This document shows positions 24,404 through 33,463 of a stretch of DNA of 64,000 nt, in pieces. The translations under genes and the position numbers were made by a program. Origin of the DNA: Balneolaceae bacterium. GTDB taxonomy: Bacteria; Bacteroidota; Rhodothermia; Balneolales; Balneolaceae. The notes under the pieces are model-generated. The model was given only the letters and a program-made list of their open reading frames with translations. It was not told where the DNA came from and did no database searches. How positions within the stretch are numbered: the stretch's first letter is position 1; each line of letters begins with the position of its first letter. The stretch is taken from NCBI GenBank assembly GCA_007693745.1, contig REDA01000054.1, positions 37,850 through 101,849 of the forward strand, in the 5' to 3' direction.

Positions 24404-25612
24404 ATGGAAGAATTTGACAAGTTAGCACAACATTTGCAGCCATTTTACTCCAGGTTTCAGGTGGACAAAAGACTTCTTTTCACCGGACACTCCCATCAGG
24501 CCTGGCCGGATGCAGCGTTTAGTGGTATGGATGAATATGCAGAGATGACGGTTCGGCAGATTGATAAAAAATGGGCATATGCATTTGAAAAGACAGAAAA
24601 ACTTAGAAACTACCTCAGAACATTCTATGATGATCCCGGTGGACTCTACTGCCGCGAGCAGAATACGCATGTACTGCTGGTATCCTGGTTATCTTCACTC
24701 AATCTCAGGGAAAAACCAAAGATAATCACTACAACGGGTGAATTTCACTCCATGTACCGGCAGCTCAAGCGCCTTGAGGAAGAGGGACTGGAGATTGTGT
24801 ATCTGCCCCATGAAGACGACCGGAAACTGCTGGATCTGATGCGGGATGAGATCGACGACCGAACTGCTGCAGTGATGCTGTCAAGAATATATTTCATGAC
24901 ATCAGAGGTGAATACCCTGCTCCCGGAAGCGGCAAAACTCACCCATGAAGCCGGCGTGCCGCTCATGGTTGATGACTATCACGGTACCAATGTGATCCCG
25001 CTTTCGCTGCGGGATGAAGGCATGGAGCACGTCTATCTTCTTATCGGCGGCTATAAATATCTTCAGTGGGGTGAATCGAACTGTTTTTTAAGGTTTCCAA
25101 AAGATTGTCCGCTAAGACCCGCGGTAACAGGATGGTTTTCGGCATTCGGACAACTTGACAAACCCAGGAGTACTGAAATTGTTGAGTTTGATGAAGGCGA
25201 CCAGAAATTTGCGACCGGCACCTACGATCCGGTTTCACAATACAGGGCTGCTGCCGTTTGTGATTTTTTCATGCAGGAAGGGCTGACCCCCTCTGTTCTG
25301 CAGCAGCAGTATCGTACTCAGGTCGGCTACCTTAGAGTACTTTTTGACGGGAATAATCATGACGGCTCCGGAATTGAGCATGCGAATCACAGGGAAATGG
25401 ATCAAACGGGTGGTTTTATGGCTCTCAGATCACGACATGCCAGAGAATTGCGGGCTTCACTGTTAAAGGAGGGAATCTTCACCGATGCACGGGATCAGAT
25501 CATACGGATTGGTCCGGCGCCCTACACAACATCGCAGCAGTGCCAAGAGGTAATCCTGGCTCTGTTTAATCATCTGGATGCCCTTCAAAAAACGGAAAAG
25601 GTACCCCTTTGA
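24404..25612 (+). CDS. Kynureninase-like PLP-dependent aminotransferase-fold enzyme
   Basis: The protein, about 402 aa, belongs to class V aminotransferase-fold enzymes and looks most like kynureninase. Recognisable are HSHQAWPDA near the start, VDDYHGTNV with the PLP-binding Asp, and IGGYKYLQWGESNCFLR with the Schiff-base Lys. Kynureninase releases alanine from kynurenine. No other kynurenine-pathway gene is nearby, so the substrate is open. The ATG at 24404 (MEEFDKLAQHL) is preferred; an in-frame upstream CTG/ATG extension to 24320 lacks family character. Confidence 0.82.
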   Translation: MEEFDKLAQHLQPFYSRFQVDKRLLFTGHSHQAWPDAAFSGMDEYAEMTVRQIDKKWAYAFEKTEKLRNYLRTFYDDPGGLYCREQNTHVLLVSWLSSLNLREKPKIITTTGEFHSMYRQLKRLEEEGLEIVYLPHEDDRKLLDLMRDEIDDRTAAVMLSRIYFMTSEVNTLLPEAAKLTHEAGVPLMVDDYHGTNVIPLSLRDEGMEHVYLLIGGYKYLQWGESNCFLRFPKDCPLRPAVTGWFSAFGQLDKPRSTEIVEFDEGDQKFATGTYDPVSQYRAAAVCDFFMQEGLTPSVLQQQYRTQVGYLRVLFDGNNHDGSGIEHANHREMDQTGGFMALRSRHARELRASLLKEGIFTDARDQIIRIGPAPYTTSQQCQEVILALFNHLDALQKTEKVPL

Positions 25613-25751
25613 TCAACAGATTCTACTCATTTGTTCTGCAGATATTTCCCTGTAATTATTTCACAGAAAGTGGAACAAAAGGGCGTAACTGAAATTCTGA
25701 AGCTGTAAAGATCATTTTTTTTGTAAGGAGTGAAGCAGATTTGGTTCATAC

Positions 25752-25766
25752 ATATGTTATACATAT
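25752..25766. promoter_or_regulatory. Operator-like palindrome upstream of recA
   Basis: A perfect 6-bp dyad ATATGT-TAT-ACATAT lies 139 bp before recA. The same stretch also contains ATACATAT twice at an 11-bp period (25748-25755 and 25759-25766). It does not match the LexA boxes I know, so function is a guess. Confidence 0.3.
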
Positions 25767-25865
25767 ATTCGGGCAGGTCGATGCACCCGGGTTCCCCTTC
25801 TGATCCGCTTAAATCAGAAAAAACCGAAACAGGGTGACAGGATGGTGTCATTATCTGCTTTTATA

Positions 25866-25894
25866 TTGACCTAAATCATTTTAAAAAATAAAAA
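25866..25894 (+). promoter_or_regulatory. Possible recA promoter
   Basis: TTGACC at 25866-25871 is followed 17 bp later by TAAAAA at 25889-25894, a sigma70-like arrangement with a poor -10. The start codon follows 10 bp further in an A-rich leader with no Shine-Dalgarno sequence. Weak by sequence alone. Confidence 0.25.
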
Positions 25895-25904
25895 CAACAG
25901 ACTT

Positions 25905-26960
25905 ATGGCAGCTTCAAAAGATGAAAGAAGAAAAGCAATTGATATTGCAATCGGGCAGATAGAAAAACAGCATGGCAAAGGTACAGTAATGCGGCTGGGG
26001 GATCATGCCGCAACTGAAATTGCAACCATATCCACCGGTTCCATCATGGTGGATTATGCTCTTGGAGTGAATGGTATCCCAAGAGGAAGGATTACTGAAA
26101 TCTACGGCCCGGAAGCCAGTGGGAAAACCACACTTGCACTGCAGATCATAGCCGAGGCTCAAAAGGCAGGCGGTTATGCTGCATTTGTAGATGCTGAACA
26201 TGCATTTGATCCGAAGTATGCCCGCAATCTTGGCATTAACACGGATGAGTTGCTGGTGTCACAGCCCGACAGTGGAGAGCAGGCACTTGAAATAACCGAA
26301 ACGCTCATCCGCTCGGGAGCGTTGGACGTGATCGTTGTAGATTCAGTTGCTGCCCTTGTCCCAAGAGCAGAACTTGAAGGTGAGATGGGAGACTCTCATA
26401 TGGGACTGCAGGCACGGCTGATGTCACAGGCACTCAGGAAAATTACCGGCGTTGTAAGTAAAACCCGGACAGCCTGTGTATTTATTAATCAGGTACGGGA
26501 AAAAATCGGGGTCATGTTTGGTAATCCTGAGACCACAACCGGGGGCAGGGCTCTTAAATTTTACTCGTCCGTCCGTATCGATATCCGCAGAGTAGGGGCT
26601 ATAAAAAAAGGGGAAGAAGTACTTGGCAACCGTACCAAAGTGAAGATTGCGAAAAACAAGGTCGCCCCTCCTTTCAAAGTTGTGGAATTTAATATTCTTT
26701 ACGGGCAGGGTATCTCGAGAGTGTCTGAGATCCTGGATCTCGCTGTAGAGTTCGATATTATAGAAAAACGAGGCAGCTGGTATCGTTACGACGGTGAGCC
26801 TATTGGGCAGGGAACCGATTCGGCCATGCAGTTTCTGGAGGAAGACACTGCGCTCTGTTCCTCAATAGAAGCCCGCGTAAGGGAGAAATTAATGCCATCA
26901 GCTGAAGCTGAAGCTGCACCTGATCAGCCCGAACCTGCACTTGCCGAAGCAGATGAATAG
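25905..26960 (+). CDS. recA: Recombinase RecA
   Basis: RecA forms filaments on single-stranded DNA, drives homologous pairing and activates SOS-type autocleavage. The 351-aa protein has Walker [10 protein letters not shown] (68-76), Walker [11 protein letters not shown] (about 142-151), the loop segment [19 protein letters not shown] and [18 protein letters not shown]. The C-terminal tail is acidic and Ala-rich, as is usual. Its stop codon overlaps the start of recX. Confidence 0.99.
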   Translation: MAASKDERRKAIDIAIGQIEKQHGKGTVMRLGDHAATEIATISTGSIMVDYALGVNGIPRGRITEIYGPEASGKTTLALQIIAEAQKAGGYAAFVDAEHAFDPKYARNLGINTDELLVSQPDSGEQALEITETLIRSGALDVIVVDSVAALVPRAELEGEMGDSHMGLQARLMSQALRKITGVVSKTRTACVFINQVREKIGVMFGNPETTTGGRALKFYSSVRIDIRRVGAIKKGEEVLGNRTKVKIAKNKVAPPFKVVEFNILYGQGISRVSEILDLAVEFDIIEKRGSWYRYDGEPIGQGTDSAMQFLEEDTALCSSIEARVREKLMPSAEAEAAPDQPEPALAEADE

Positions 26961-27654
26961 ACCGGTCTCTCCGGACAGATCAGCTCAATATGAAAGCCTG
27001 AAAATCCGGCTTCCGCTTGAAATAACAGAGATCACTGCTCAGAAAAAAAATCCGGAAAGAGTCTCCCTGTTTCATAACGGGGAGTTTCTTTTCGGCATAC
27101 ATCAGCACACCTGCCTGGAATGCTCAATCACTAAAGGATCTCATCTTACACGGGATCTCCTTACTAAAGTGGAAGCGCTGGAGGGATACCATGCTGTGAA
27201 AAACAAAGCTTACGACTACCTCAGCCGCAGGGATCACGCGACAGGAGAGCTCTCAGCCAAACTTTCCAAAAAAGGATTCTCCACTGAGATGATTGAACTG
27301 GTGAAAGAGGAACTCTCTGCAAAGGGATATCTGAATGATCAGGTATTTTCGGAAAAATATGCGGAAGAAAAAATCGTTCTGAATCGGTGGGGACGACGTA
27401 AAATAGAGGCTGAACTTTTAAAAAAGGGCGTGGCAATACACCATATCAGAAATGGATTGGACACGGCTTTTTCCGGTCAGCAGGAGTCTGAGATTTGTCT
27501 TGAACTTATCCGGAAAAGGAAAACTCATTTCTTAAAAGAGGAAAATCCTGCCAAAAGAAAAAATAAAATCTTTAACTATCTTTCCGGTAAAGGATTTTCA
27601 ACAGCTCCCATCTCCGGGGCGATCCACCAATTTGAGCAGGAAATCGATGTTTAG
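26953..27654 (+). CDS. recX: RecA regulator RecX
   Basis: RecX binds RecA filaments and inhibits RecA. The C-terminal two-thirds show the helical RecX repeats, with [19 protein letters not shown] (about 86-104), [17 protein letters not shown] and [15 protein letters not shown]. An N-terminal section of about 60 aa resembles the extension of RecX proteins in Bacteroidota relatives. The ATG at 26953 overlaps the recA stop by 8 bp; a TTG 12 bp upstream is the other possible start. Its last codons overlap the start of the next gene, indicating a coupled recA-recX-permease unit. Confidence 0.95.
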   Translation: MNRPVSPDRSAQYESLKIRLPLEITEITAQKKNPERVSLFHNGEFLFGIHQHTCLECSITKGSHLTRDLLTKVEALEGYHAVKNKAYDYLSRRDHATGELSAKLSKKGFSTEMIELVKEELSAKGYLNDQVFSEKYAEEKIVLNRWGRRKIEAELLKKGVAIHHIRNGLDTAFSGQQESEICLELIRKRKTHFLKEENPAKRKNKIFNYLSGKGFSTAPISGAIHQFEQEIDV

Positions 27655-28741
27655 TCAGATCACCGTTGAAAAAGTTTTAAGATTTATTCTTCTGGCAGCT
27701 ATTCTGCTGGTTGTGGGCATCGTTCTATACCGTTACAGCAATCTGGCCATTTATGCATTGATTGCATTGATTTTAAGTTATATGCTGGATCCTCTCGTGA
27801 GCAGGATGCAGGCTTCGGGCATCAGCCGAACGCTTTCTATTTCACTCGTATTATCCACGGTTTTGCTCATACTTATCTGGATTTCAACCAGTGTGATCCC
27901 GATTGCCGCCAACAGAATGGCCGTGCTGACCAGGCAGCTGCAAACTGAAAACCTGATACTGATTGCAAATCAGATTGAGATACACCTTCGGTCCAATTTT
28001 GACTTTATACCGGAGGGCTATCTTCGCAACAATGTATCCGTGGTTGTTGATGACCTTTTTAACTTTGAACGGTTTTCGGATTTTCTTACAAATCTGATCG
28101 GATTATTCACCAATCTTTTTGCAGCCTTTCTCATCATCCCATTTGCGACATTTTTCTTTTTAAAAGACGGATATAAAATCCGGAGAGATCTTCTGAAAAT
28201 GGTACCAAACAAATATTTTGAAACCGCATTAAGTCTTATCGATAAAATCGAATCGCGGCTGGGCTACTACTTCCGAAGTGTTCTGATTCAGTGTACCCTT
28301 GTGGGTGTTGTATCCTGGATCACACTATCCGTTGCCGGGCTCAACAGTGCAGGACCGGTTGGCCTTACCATCGGAATCGCAAATACCATTCCCTATTTCG
28401 GCCCGGTAATCGGCTACCTTTTGTCAATCATAATTTCAATTGTGGAGACCGGCGATTTTTCTCTGGTGATCCCCGTGATTCTTGCAGTGATGATTGCTCA
28501 GATATTGGATAATGTGGTACTGCAGCCTCTGATTTTCTCAAAATCAGCCGATATGCATCCGGTAGCGATTCTCTTCATCGTGATGATTGGGGCGCAGACT
28601 GCGGGTGTTCTTGGAATGCTCGTTGCAATACCGATCGCAACGATCATTAAAATCACGATCAATCAGATCTCATGGAGTGTTTCAAACTATCGTGTATTCA
28701 GAACTGAGCGGTCTGGAGGCTCTCCCGTTCAGCAATCCTGA
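27647..28741 (+). CDS. AI-2E family transporter (permease)
   Basis: The protein, about 364 aa, is a polytopic inner-membrane protein with seven or eight hydrophobic segments and the family's long hydrophilic loop in the first half. It shows IPFATFFFLKDGYKIRRDLL (about 160-179) and the C-terminal GIANTIPYFGPVIGY motif. The family includes TqsA (autoinducer-2 export) and sodium/proton antiporters, so substrate cannot be deduced. The ATG at 27647 overlaps the recX stop; a TTG at 27632 would add five residues. Confidence 0.93.
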   Translation: MFSQITVEKVLRFILLAAILLVVGIVLYRYSNLAIYALIALILSYMLDPLVSRMQASGISRTLSISLVLSTVLLILIWISTSVIPIAANRMAVLTRQLQTENLILIANQIEIHLRSNFDFIPEGYLRNNVSVVVDDLFNFERFSDFLTNLIGLFTNLFAAFLIIPFATFFFLKDGYKIRRDLLKMVPNKYFETALSLIDKIESRLGYYFRSVLIQCTLVGVVSWITLSVAGLNSAGPVGLTIGIANTIPYFGPVIGYLLSIIISIVETGDFSLVIPVILAVMIAQILDNVVLQPLIFSKSADMHPVAILFIVMIGAQTAGVLGMLVAIPIATIIKITINQISWSVSNYRVFRTERSGGSPVQQS

Positions 28742-28828
28742 TTCCTTTTCCGCTGACAAAAGAATCTTCTGAAAAAAGGTGCATCTTTTCGCTATCTTTA
28801 CCGCGAACTGATTAGCAATCATCCTGTT

Positions 28829-29398
28829 TTGAAAAAACTGGTCCTATTTGCGTCGGGTTCGGGAAGTAACTTCCAGGCCGTGATCGACGCTGTAAAAACG
28901 CAAAAATTATCAGCTGAAATTACCGGATTGGTCGCGTCCAGAGAGGGGATTGGTGCCATTGATCGTGCAGTTGATCATAATATTTCCTACACAATTATCC
29001 AGGAACCGGATCCGCAAAAGGAATCTGAAAAGCTGAATGAGCTGCTTAATCAATGGGATCCGGACCTTATTGTACTTGCAGGTTACTTAAAAAAAATCCC
29101 TGCTTTTTTAATCAACAGATATCGGAATGCGATCATAAATATTCATCCCTCTCTTCTACCAAAGTTTGGAGGACATGGATATTACGGGCTGCGTGTTCAT
29201 CAGGCAGTCATCGAGGCCGGAGAAACGCAGACCGGCTGCACAGTACACTATGTTACTGAAGAGTATGATCAAGGAGCCGTGATCCGACAGGAAATCGTTC
29301 CTGTATTCGAGAATGATACTCCTGAGTCTCTGGCTAAAAGAGTCCTGAAAGCTGAACACAAACTGCTTCCAGAAGTAATCGCTGAACTTATAAACTGA
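28829..29398 (+). CDS. purN: Phosphoribosylglycinamide formyltransferase
   Basis: PurN transfers a formyl group from 10-formyl-THF to GAR, the third step of purine synthesis. The 189-aa length is normal. Motifs are FASGSGSNFQAV (about 7-18), INIHPSLLPKFGG (about 105-117) with the catalytic Asn and His, and HYVTEEYDQGAVI with the catalytic Asp. The start is TTG at 28829 (MKKLVLFASG). purH follows after 6 bp. Confidence 0.97.
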   Translation: MKKLVLFASGSGSNFQAVIDAVKTQKLSAEITGLVASREGIGAIDRAVDHNISYTIIQEPDPQKESEKLNELLNQWDPDLIVLAGYLKKIPAFLINRYRNAIINIHPSLLPKFGGHGYYGLRVHQAVIEAGETQTGCTVHYVTEEYDQGAVIRQEIVPVFENDTPESLAKRVLKAEHKLLPEVIAELIN

Positions 29399-29404
29399 AG
29401 AACC

Positions 29405-30979
29405 GTGTCACTGAATCCATTAGAAAAACTGCCAGATACACCGTTAAAAATTCAAAGAGCCCTGATCTCCCTTTCTGACAAACGCGGTCTTGAGGAGTTA
29501 GTCAAATTGCTGCACTCCATGAATATTGAAATTATCAGTACCGGTGGTACTGCGGATGCCATCCGCAGGGAAGGAATCCCGGTAATGGACGTCCGTGAAG
29601 TTACCGGTCATGATGAGTGCCTCGACGGTCGGGTAAAAACTCTACATCCGTCCGTCCATGGTGGTATTCTTGCCAGAACGAGTCATCCTCCCGACCTGGT
29701 TGAATTGGAGAAACTGGGGATTCAACCGATTGAATTGGTAGTAGTGAACCTCTACCCTTTCAGCGAGACAATTTCGAAAGCAGATGTTAATGCAGCCGTT
29801 GCTACTGAGAACATTGATATTGGCGGTCCCACCATGATACGCGCTGCCGCGAAAAATTTCGCTCATGTCTGTGTATTAAGTTCACCGGAACAATATTCGC
29901 AATTTGCGGAAGAGCTTAAAACATCCGGCGAGATCTCCTTCAAAACCCGAAGATCGCTGGCAAAACAGGCTTTTGAAAAAACAGCCGGTTATGATGTGGC
30001 CATCAGCCACTATTTCAATGAACTGGAAGAGATTGACATCCCGGATCAGATCACGGTTTCTCTGCCAAAAACTGCTGAAATGCGATACGGTGAGAATCCG
30101 CATCAAAATGCAGCCGTTTACGGTACCCAAAGCAGTTATATCCACTGTTTTCATGGAAAAGAGCTGAGTTATAACAATTATCTGGATATCGACAGTGCTC
30201 TTCAGCTCATGGCTGATTTTTCAGACTCCGATCCGACAGCAGCCATCCTCAAGCATACCGTACCTTGCGGAATAGCAACAAGGCCTGTGCTTTCTGAGGC
30301 TTATCATCGCGCTTTTCAAACGGATAAAGTCTCGCCATTTGGCGGTATTGTCATCGTCAACAATCAACTCGATATGGCAACAGCGGAAGCCATTGATTCC
30401 ATTTTTACTGAAATTGTGCTCGCTCCGGATTTTGCCGGGGGAGTCGCGGAGTTTCTTATGAAAAAAACGAACAGAAGATTGATTCGTATCCTGAAATTCC
30501 CCGGTGAGGAGGAGTCATACCGTCTCAGGTCGGTTTTTGGCGGAGTACTATGTCAGCAACCGGATCTGGCAACTGTATCAGCTGCTGACCTGACGGTTGT
30601 TACAAAACGGAAACCCACAGAAGAGGAGCTCAGAGATATGCTCTTTGCATGGAAAGTAGTAAAACATGTGAAGTCGAATGCGATTGTTTACGCCAAAAAC
30701 GAGTCCACATGCGGCATTGGAACCGGGCAGACAAGCAGGGTTGACAGTTCTGTGATTGCTGTTCGAAAAGCGATGAATGAAGAGCTTTCACTCAAAGGAA
30801 GTGTTGTCGCTTCAGATGCATTTTTCCCGTTCCCGGACGGGGTGATTGCTGCCGCACATTCCGGTTCAACCGCAGTGATACAACCCGGAGGCAGTGTTCG
30901 TGATGCTGAGGTTATCAAAGCTGCTGATGAGTATAATATGGCCATGGCATTTACGGGAATCCGGCACTTCAAACATTAA
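29405..30979 (+). CDS. purH: Bifunctional AICAR transformylase / IMP cyclohydrolase
   Basis: PurH performs the last two steps of IMP synthesis. The 524-aa protein has the N-terminal IMP cyclohydrolase (MGS-like) domain with ISTGGTADAIR (about 39-49) and GRVKTLHPSVHGGIL, then the transformylase domain with MRYGENPHQNAA (about 227-238), the catalytic Lys/His section and SDAFFPFPDGV. The start is GTG at 29405. It is the end of the purN-purH pair; 121 bp with no clear terminator separate it from mreB. Confidence 0.98.
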   Translation: MSLNPLEKLPDTPLKIQRALISLSDKRGLEELVKLLHSMNIEIISTGGTADAIRREGIPVMDVREVTGHDECLDGRVKTLHPSVHGGILARTSHPPDLVELEKLGIQPIELVVVNLYPFSETISKADVNAAVATENIDIGGPTMIRAAAKNFAHVCVLSSPEQYSQFAEELKTSGEISFKTRRSLAKQAFEKTAGYDVAISHYFNELEEIDIPDQITVSLPKTAEMRYGENPHQNAAVYGTQSSYIHCFHGKELSYNNYLDIDSALQLMADFSDSDPTAAILKHTVPCGIATRPVLSEAYHRAFQTDKVSPFGGIVIVNNQLDMATAEAIDSIFTEIVLAPDFAGGVAEFLMKKTNRRLIRILKFPGEEESYRLRSVFGGVLCQQPDLATVSAADLTVVTKRKPTEEELRDMLFAWKVVKHVKSNAIVYAKNESTCGIGTGQTSRVDSSVIAVRKAMNEELSLKGSVVASDAFFPFPDGVIAAAHSGSTAVIQPGGSVRDAEVIKAADEYNMAMAFTGIRHFKH

Positions 30980-31100
30980 ATCATTCTTCTTGTATCACTA
31001 ACAAATTGTTCGCATATAGATTCAGGATAATGTATTTTTTACTCTGAAAATAAACTCCTGCAGAAATCAGATCATAACAACTCCCGAAATTAAATCATAA

Positions 31101-32144
31101 ATGAATCACAACGTAAAAAAAACAGCAAAGAAAAACGGGGTTTTTGATTTTCTCTATTCAGATATCGCAATTGATCTCGGAACTGCCAACACACTGATCT
31201 ATGCAAGAGGTCAGGGTATCGTATTGAATGAGCCTTCCATTGTTGCACTGAACAATCTGAATGAAACCGTTGCAACCGGTCATGAAGCCAGGTTGATGCA
31301 TGAAAAAACTCATGGAAACATACGTACTGTACGTCCGCTTAGAGATGGTGTGATCGCGGATTTTGAAGTAGCAGAACAGATGATCCGGGATATGATCAAA
31401 AAAGTGAAAGTAAAATGGTACACAACCACCAGGAAAATGGTTGTCTGCGTGCCCAGCGGAATTACAGAGGTAGAAAGGCGGGCGGTTCGCGACAGTGCTG
31501 AACATGCCGGTGCCAAGGAGGTTTATCTGGTCGATGAACCCATGGCTGCAGCGATCGGGATCGGGCTGAATGTTCATGAACCGGTTGGAAGCATGATTGT
31601 GGATATCGGCGGAGGAACAACTGAAATTGCGGTGATTGCACTATCAGGAATCGTCCACGCTCAATCAGTGCGTCTTGGCGGGGATGAACTGAACGAAGAT
31701 ATCGTGAATTACTTCAGAAGAAATCACAATCTTCTGATCGGGGAAAGAACATCTGAGCGCATCAAATGTGAAATTGGATCTGCTGCTCCGCTCGACGAGG
31801 AGTATGAGATCATCACAAAGGGGCGTGACCTTGTAAACGGCGTGCCAAGAACAAGACAGGTAACCTCTAAAGATGTAAGAGAAGCTATTTCGGAATCAGT
31901 GAACTCAATCGTAGAAGCCATCACCAAATCTCTCGAACAGACACCGCCCGAACTTTCCGCTGACATTCTCGACAGAGGAATCATGCTCACCGGTGGAGGA
32001 GCTCTTCTTAAAAACCTGGACAAACTTATCATGGAAACCACCGATTTGCCTGTCCACATAGCTGAGGATCCGCTCACAGCGGTTGTGAGGGGTACCGCAG
32101 AAATACTCGAAGACCTGAACTATTACCGGGCTGTGATATCCTAA
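31101..32144 (+). CDS. mreB: Rod-shape-determining actin homologue MreB
   Basis: MreB forms membrane-bound filaments that guide lateral wall synthesis. The 347-aa protein shows IDLGTANTLIYARGQGIVLN (about 26-45), the phosphate-2 and adenosine motifs VDIGGGTTEIAVI (about 168-180) and LTGGGALLKNLD near the C-terminus. It is first of the five-gene elongasome operon mreB-mreC-mreD-mrdA-rodA; mreC follows after 17 bp. Confidence 0.99.
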   Translation: MNHNVKKTAKKNGVFDFLYSDIAIDLGTANTLIYARGQGIVLNEPSIVALNNLNETVATGHEARLMHEKTHGNIRTVRPLRDGVIADFEVAEQMIRDMIKKVKVKWYTTTRKMVVCVPSGITEVERRAVRDSAEHAGAKEVYLVDEPMAAAIGIGLNVHEPVGSMIVDIGGGTTEIAVIALSGIVHAQSVRLGGDELNEDIVNYFRRNHNLLIGERTSERIKCEIGSAAPLDEEYEIITKGRDLVNGVPRTRQVTSKDVREAISESVNSIVEAITKSLEQTPPELSADILDRGIMLTGGGALLKNLDKLIMETTDLPVHIAEDPLTAVVRGTAEILEDLNYYRAVIS

Positions 32145-32161
32145 CACTCTACCTCTTCTGA

Positions 32162-32989
32162 ATGCGAAGATTTAATGAAATCAGGGATTACTTTCTTACA
32201 GCCATTATACTGATTCTTGCTGTCTTTCTGATGACAAGCCGGCATGACGGGAGTCTTCAGAATACACGCAATTTTTCATTAACACTCTTGAGCTATCTGG
32301 AACAACCCCTCGCACAGGTCAGGATTTACAGACAAGCCATTGCAACCAACAGCTATCTGCACAGACAGAACATATTATTACAGGATGAATTAAGCCGGCT
32401 GCGATCGGTACGCCAGCAAAATGAAATTTTGAGGAGTCTTCTCAATCTTCGCGAAGTAAGTACACATTCACTGATTCCTGTGAGTGTAGTAGCCAAAGAG
32501 CTTCGGTCTTTAAACACATTTATAACAGTTGATGCCGGTACTCTTCATGGTGCCAGAGTTGGGATGCCCGTAATCAACTCTGATGGACTTGTGGGAACTG
32601 TCATTCTGGTGAATGAAAGATTTTCACAGGTTCTTCCATACAACAACTCTCTGTTTCGGGTTAGTGCTCAGATTGAAAACAGCCGCGCCAGCGGAATTGT
32701 TTCAGGAGAACCGGACTCCGGCCGTATTTTGCTGCTGCAATTTATTCCTGAAACTATCCCGGTCACTCCCGGTGAAATGGTACTTACTTCCGGTTTCAGT
32801 AATCAGTTCCCGGCAGGAATTCCAATAGGTGAAGTATTAAGAGTGGAAACCAATACCGGTCAGAACACACTTCAGGTCTATATTCAGGCTTTCACAGATT
32901 TGAACACCTTGTCAGAAGCTTTTCTGGTGGATTTTGAACCGGATTCCTCAATCAATAGCCTGATAAATCAGCAAAGGAGCCTTTTTTGA
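32162..32989 (+). CDS. mreC: Rod-shape-determining protein MreC
   Basis: MreC is a periplasmic scaffold anchored by one N-terminal membrane segment (about residues 10-25), followed by a coiled coil (about 55-90) and the beta-rich domain. Recognised landmarks are IPVSVVAKELRSLNTFITVD, GARVGMPVINSDGLVGTV and GEMVLTSGFSNQFPAGIPIG. The 275-aa size is normal. Its last four bases overlap the mreD start. Confidence 0.97.
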   Translation: MRRFNEIRDYFLTAIILILAVFLMTSRHDGSLQNTRNFSLTLLSYLEQPLAQVRIYRQAIATNSYLHRQNILLQDELSRLRSVRQQNEILRSLLNLREVSTHSLIPVSVVAKELRSLNTFITVDAGTLHGARVGMPVINSDGLVGTVILVNERFSQVLPYNNSLFRVSAQIENSRASGIVSGEPDSGRILLLQFIPETIPVTPGEMVLTSGFSNQFPAGIPIGEVLRVETNTGQNTLQVYIQAFTDLNTLSEAFLVDFEPDSSINSLINQQRSLF

Positions 32990-33462
32990 TCCGATCTGAA
33001 AACATAAAACTCCTGCTTTGGGGCACAGCTGTGGTGCTGATTCAGATTGTTCTGCTTCGCCATCTGTCTGTTTTAGGTGCGGAACCGGATCTGGTTTTCC
33101 TCTATCTGCTCTGGTTGTGTAAAAGCAGAAACAGAACTTCAGTACTCTTATTTGCTGCATATACCGCCTTTTTGCAGGATGCCCTGACAGATTTATGGGG
33201 TATTCATCTGTTTTCAAAAACATTAACACTCTTTATACTACACAACTATCTGAATCGTATTTCACAGACCAGGTTTTACTTCTGGCAGGTAGCCGCTGTT
33301 GTGTTTGTTTCTACACTGATTTTCAACCTGATTTTCTCGGGAGTTGCGCTGTTTTCGGATTTATATGCATCCGGCTCCTTTTTATGGATCAGAATTGTCG
33401 TTGCATCTGTATATACAGCGCTTCTTGGAAGCTTTCTTTATCTGGTTAAGGTAACTGACTAA
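32986..33462 (+). CDS. mreD: Rod-shape-determining protein MreD
   Basis: A small inner-membrane protein of 158 aa with about five hydrophobic segments. The low-conservation MreD family is recognised by size, hydrophobic pattern, the motif PDLVFLYLLWL (about 33-43) and FLQDALTDLWGIHLFSKTL (about 62-80), and above all by place between mreC and mrdA. It overlaps mreC by 4 bp and is 1 bp from mrdA. Confidence 0.95.
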   Translation: MIRSENIKLLLWGTAVVLIQIVLLRHLSVLGAEPDLVFLYLLWLCKSRNRTSVLLFAAYTAFLQDALTDLWGIHLFSKTLTLFILHNYLNRISQTRFYFWQVAAVVFVSTLIFNLIFSGVALFSDLYASGSFLWIRIVVASVYTALLGSFLYLVKVTD

Positions 33463-33463
33463 T

